Shown here piece after piece: positions 5,755 to 6,649 of a stretch of DNA of 6,649 nucleotides. The stretch spans positions 1 to 6,649 of the forward strand of contig NMQN01000590.1 in the NCBI GenBank assembly GCA_003575245.1, given 5' to 3'. The notes beneath the pieces were generated by a model. It had not been told where the DNA came from, ran no database searches, and was given only the letters and a program-made list of their open reading frames with translations. Both the position numbers and the translations under genes were made by a program. Source of the DNA: Candidatus Atribacteria bacterium 1244-E10-H5-B2. GTDB lineage: Bacteria; Atribacterota; JS1; SB-45; 34-128. The first letter of the stretch is position 1. Every line of letters begins with the position of its first letter.

Positions 5755-6649
5755 TTATTTATAACTCTTTGAAATAGTATATCTATATTTTCCCGATTTA
5801 GTTGGTAAAATATCATCAACTAATTTATATTCTATCTTTGTATTTTCTCCCATTACTAATTTTATTTTTTCTGTAATATCATCGAAATCTTTTTTATTTT
5901 CTACAAATGATTCTTTGCAATCTAATACTAATTTAACTATAATAAGATTTTCTTTTTCTTGAATGACTTGGAATTTTCTTATGATTCCCTTATTTAAAAC
6001 TACCCCAATAAAATGTATAAAATATTCTCCAGGAATAATCCTGCCTTCCTTTGTTCTAAAAACATCCGTTACTCTCCCTATTAAATTTTTTATCATTGGC
6101 AGCCCTCTGCCACAAGAACATTGTGTATCTGATAATACTGCCATATCTCCTATTTTAAATCGAATTAGAGGCATAGTATAATTTCTTAAAGTAGTAACTA
6201 CAACCTCCCCCATTTTACCGGGTTCACAATTTTTTCCATTTTTATCAATAATTTCAATATATTGATTAAAAACATTTAAATGTAATCCTTCATGTTTTTC
6301 ACAATCACAAGCCATATCTCCAGCCTCTCTTGAACCATAGCGATTAAATACAGGACAATTAAAAACTTTTTCTATTAACTTTCTATATTCAGGATAAAGA
6401 ATTCCTGCTGATGTCATTATTGAAAAAGGTGAAAAGACTCTTATATTTTTTTCTTTTACAAATTTTGCTAATTCATAAATAGATTGCACATAGGCTAAGA
6501 TCAATTTAGGTTTATGCAAATTAATTTCTTCAACATATCTCCTCATGTTTTCTTCAGTCATTCGGAAAGAATTTAAGATTTTAGTATTTTGCACCCAATT
6601 AGCTAATTTACGGCTTATCCCTTCTGTTTGCCCTAAAATATCTCTCTCT
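5755..6649 (-). CDS. CapK/PaaK-like adenylate-forming enzyme (phenylacetate-CoA ligase family), 5' end outside window
   Basis: The frame stays open to the right edge (codons from 6648), giving 297 visible C-terminal residues; family members are usually about 430-460 residues, so about 150 N-terminal residues are missing and the GTG at 6594 is internal. Visible (numbered from the window edge): MTEENMRRYVEEI (30-42), TSAG (79-82), the adenylate-binding YGSRE (104-108), PLIRFKIGD (160-168), the LIGRVTD hinge region (189-195), and the C-terminal TKSGKYR (283-289) with the likely catalytic Lys287. Cys/His pairs C114-x-C116, H119 and C177-x-C179 follow the pattern of this subfamily. Family members activate a carboxylate with ATP, and PaaK passes it to CoA; CapK-type homologues occur in many capsule and O-antigen loci, where their substrate is generally unknown. 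Here it may activate an acyl or uronic-acid group for decoration of the polymer. Family confident; role inferred. Confidence 0.85.
   Translation of the reverse strand, partial: ERDILGQTEGISRKLANWVQNTKILNSFRMTEENMRRYVEEINLHKPKLILAYVQSIYELAKFVKEKNIRVFSPFSIMTSAGILYPEYRKLIEKVFNCPVFNRYGSREAGDMACDCEKHEGLHLNVFNQYIEIIDKNGKNCEPGKMGEVVVTTLRNYTMPLIRFKIGDMAVLSDTQCSCGRGLPMIKNLIGRVTDVFRTKEGRIIPGEYFIHFIGVVLNKGIIRKFQVIQEKENLIIVKLVLDCKESFVENKKDFDDITEKIKLVMGENTKIEYKLVDDILPTKSGKYRYTISKSYK

Noticed and set aside
5963..6181. Plus-strand open frame of 72 codons
   Set aside because: Antisense to the CapK-like gene, with no motif or ribosome binding site.
6592..6594. GTG at 6594 as the start of the CapK-like gene
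   Set aside because: The frame stays open for 18 more codons to the window edge and their translation (through SRKLANW) fits the family; the adenylation N-terminal part would otherwise be missing.

Overview
The window is part of a surface-polysaccharide (capsule, exopolysaccharide or O-antigen-like) biosynthesis locus from an AT-rich bacterium. Every gene I can support reads leftward, on the minus strand. Shine-Dalgarno sites (AGGAGG, GGAGG, GAGG) and ATG/GTG/TTG starts are ordinary bacterial ones. The sequence alone does not fix the phylum. Both ends of the window cut through genes.

In transcription order (right to left): (1) the C-terminal two thirds of a CapK/PaaK-like adenylate-forming enzyme (5755-6649); (2) a 156-bp gap (5599-5754) with no gene; (3) a 29-codon stub (5509-5598) whose first 24 codons are the N-terminus of a nucleotide-sugar dehydrogenase, then broken; (4) a polytopic membrane protein of about 450 residues, probably a Wzy-type polymerase or GT-C-type transferase (4130-5485); (5) an intact TviB/WbpO-like UDP-N-acetylhexosamine 6-dehydrogenase (2790-4133); (6) a TviC/WbpP-like SDR 4-epimerase (1811-2788); (7) a very long glycosyltransferase frame (1-1738) in which a complete GT4-type enzyme continues without a stop into a second, different GT4-type N-terminal domain that runs off the left edge.

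Together the dehydrogenase and epimerase should make a UDP-N-acetylhexosaminuronic acid (UDP-GlcNAcA/UDP-GalNAcA as in the Vi antigen pathway, or the same product by the reverse order of steps). The glycosyltransferases would assemble an acidic repeat unit on a lipid carrier, and the membrane protein may polymerise it. Genes 4-5-6 are tightly packed (4-nt ATGA overlap, then a 1-nt gap), so they are probably one translationally coupled unit.

The two most unusual things are signs of recombination. One is the stub of a second, diverged dehydrogenase gene just upstream of the membrane protein. The other is the in-frame GT-GT fusion, whose junction (near base 577) coincides with a change from about 27-29% GC to about 40-44% GC. 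I see no RNA gene, CRISPR array, transposase or obvious terminator. I do not see a wholly new type of system; the novelty is in the mosaic structure.
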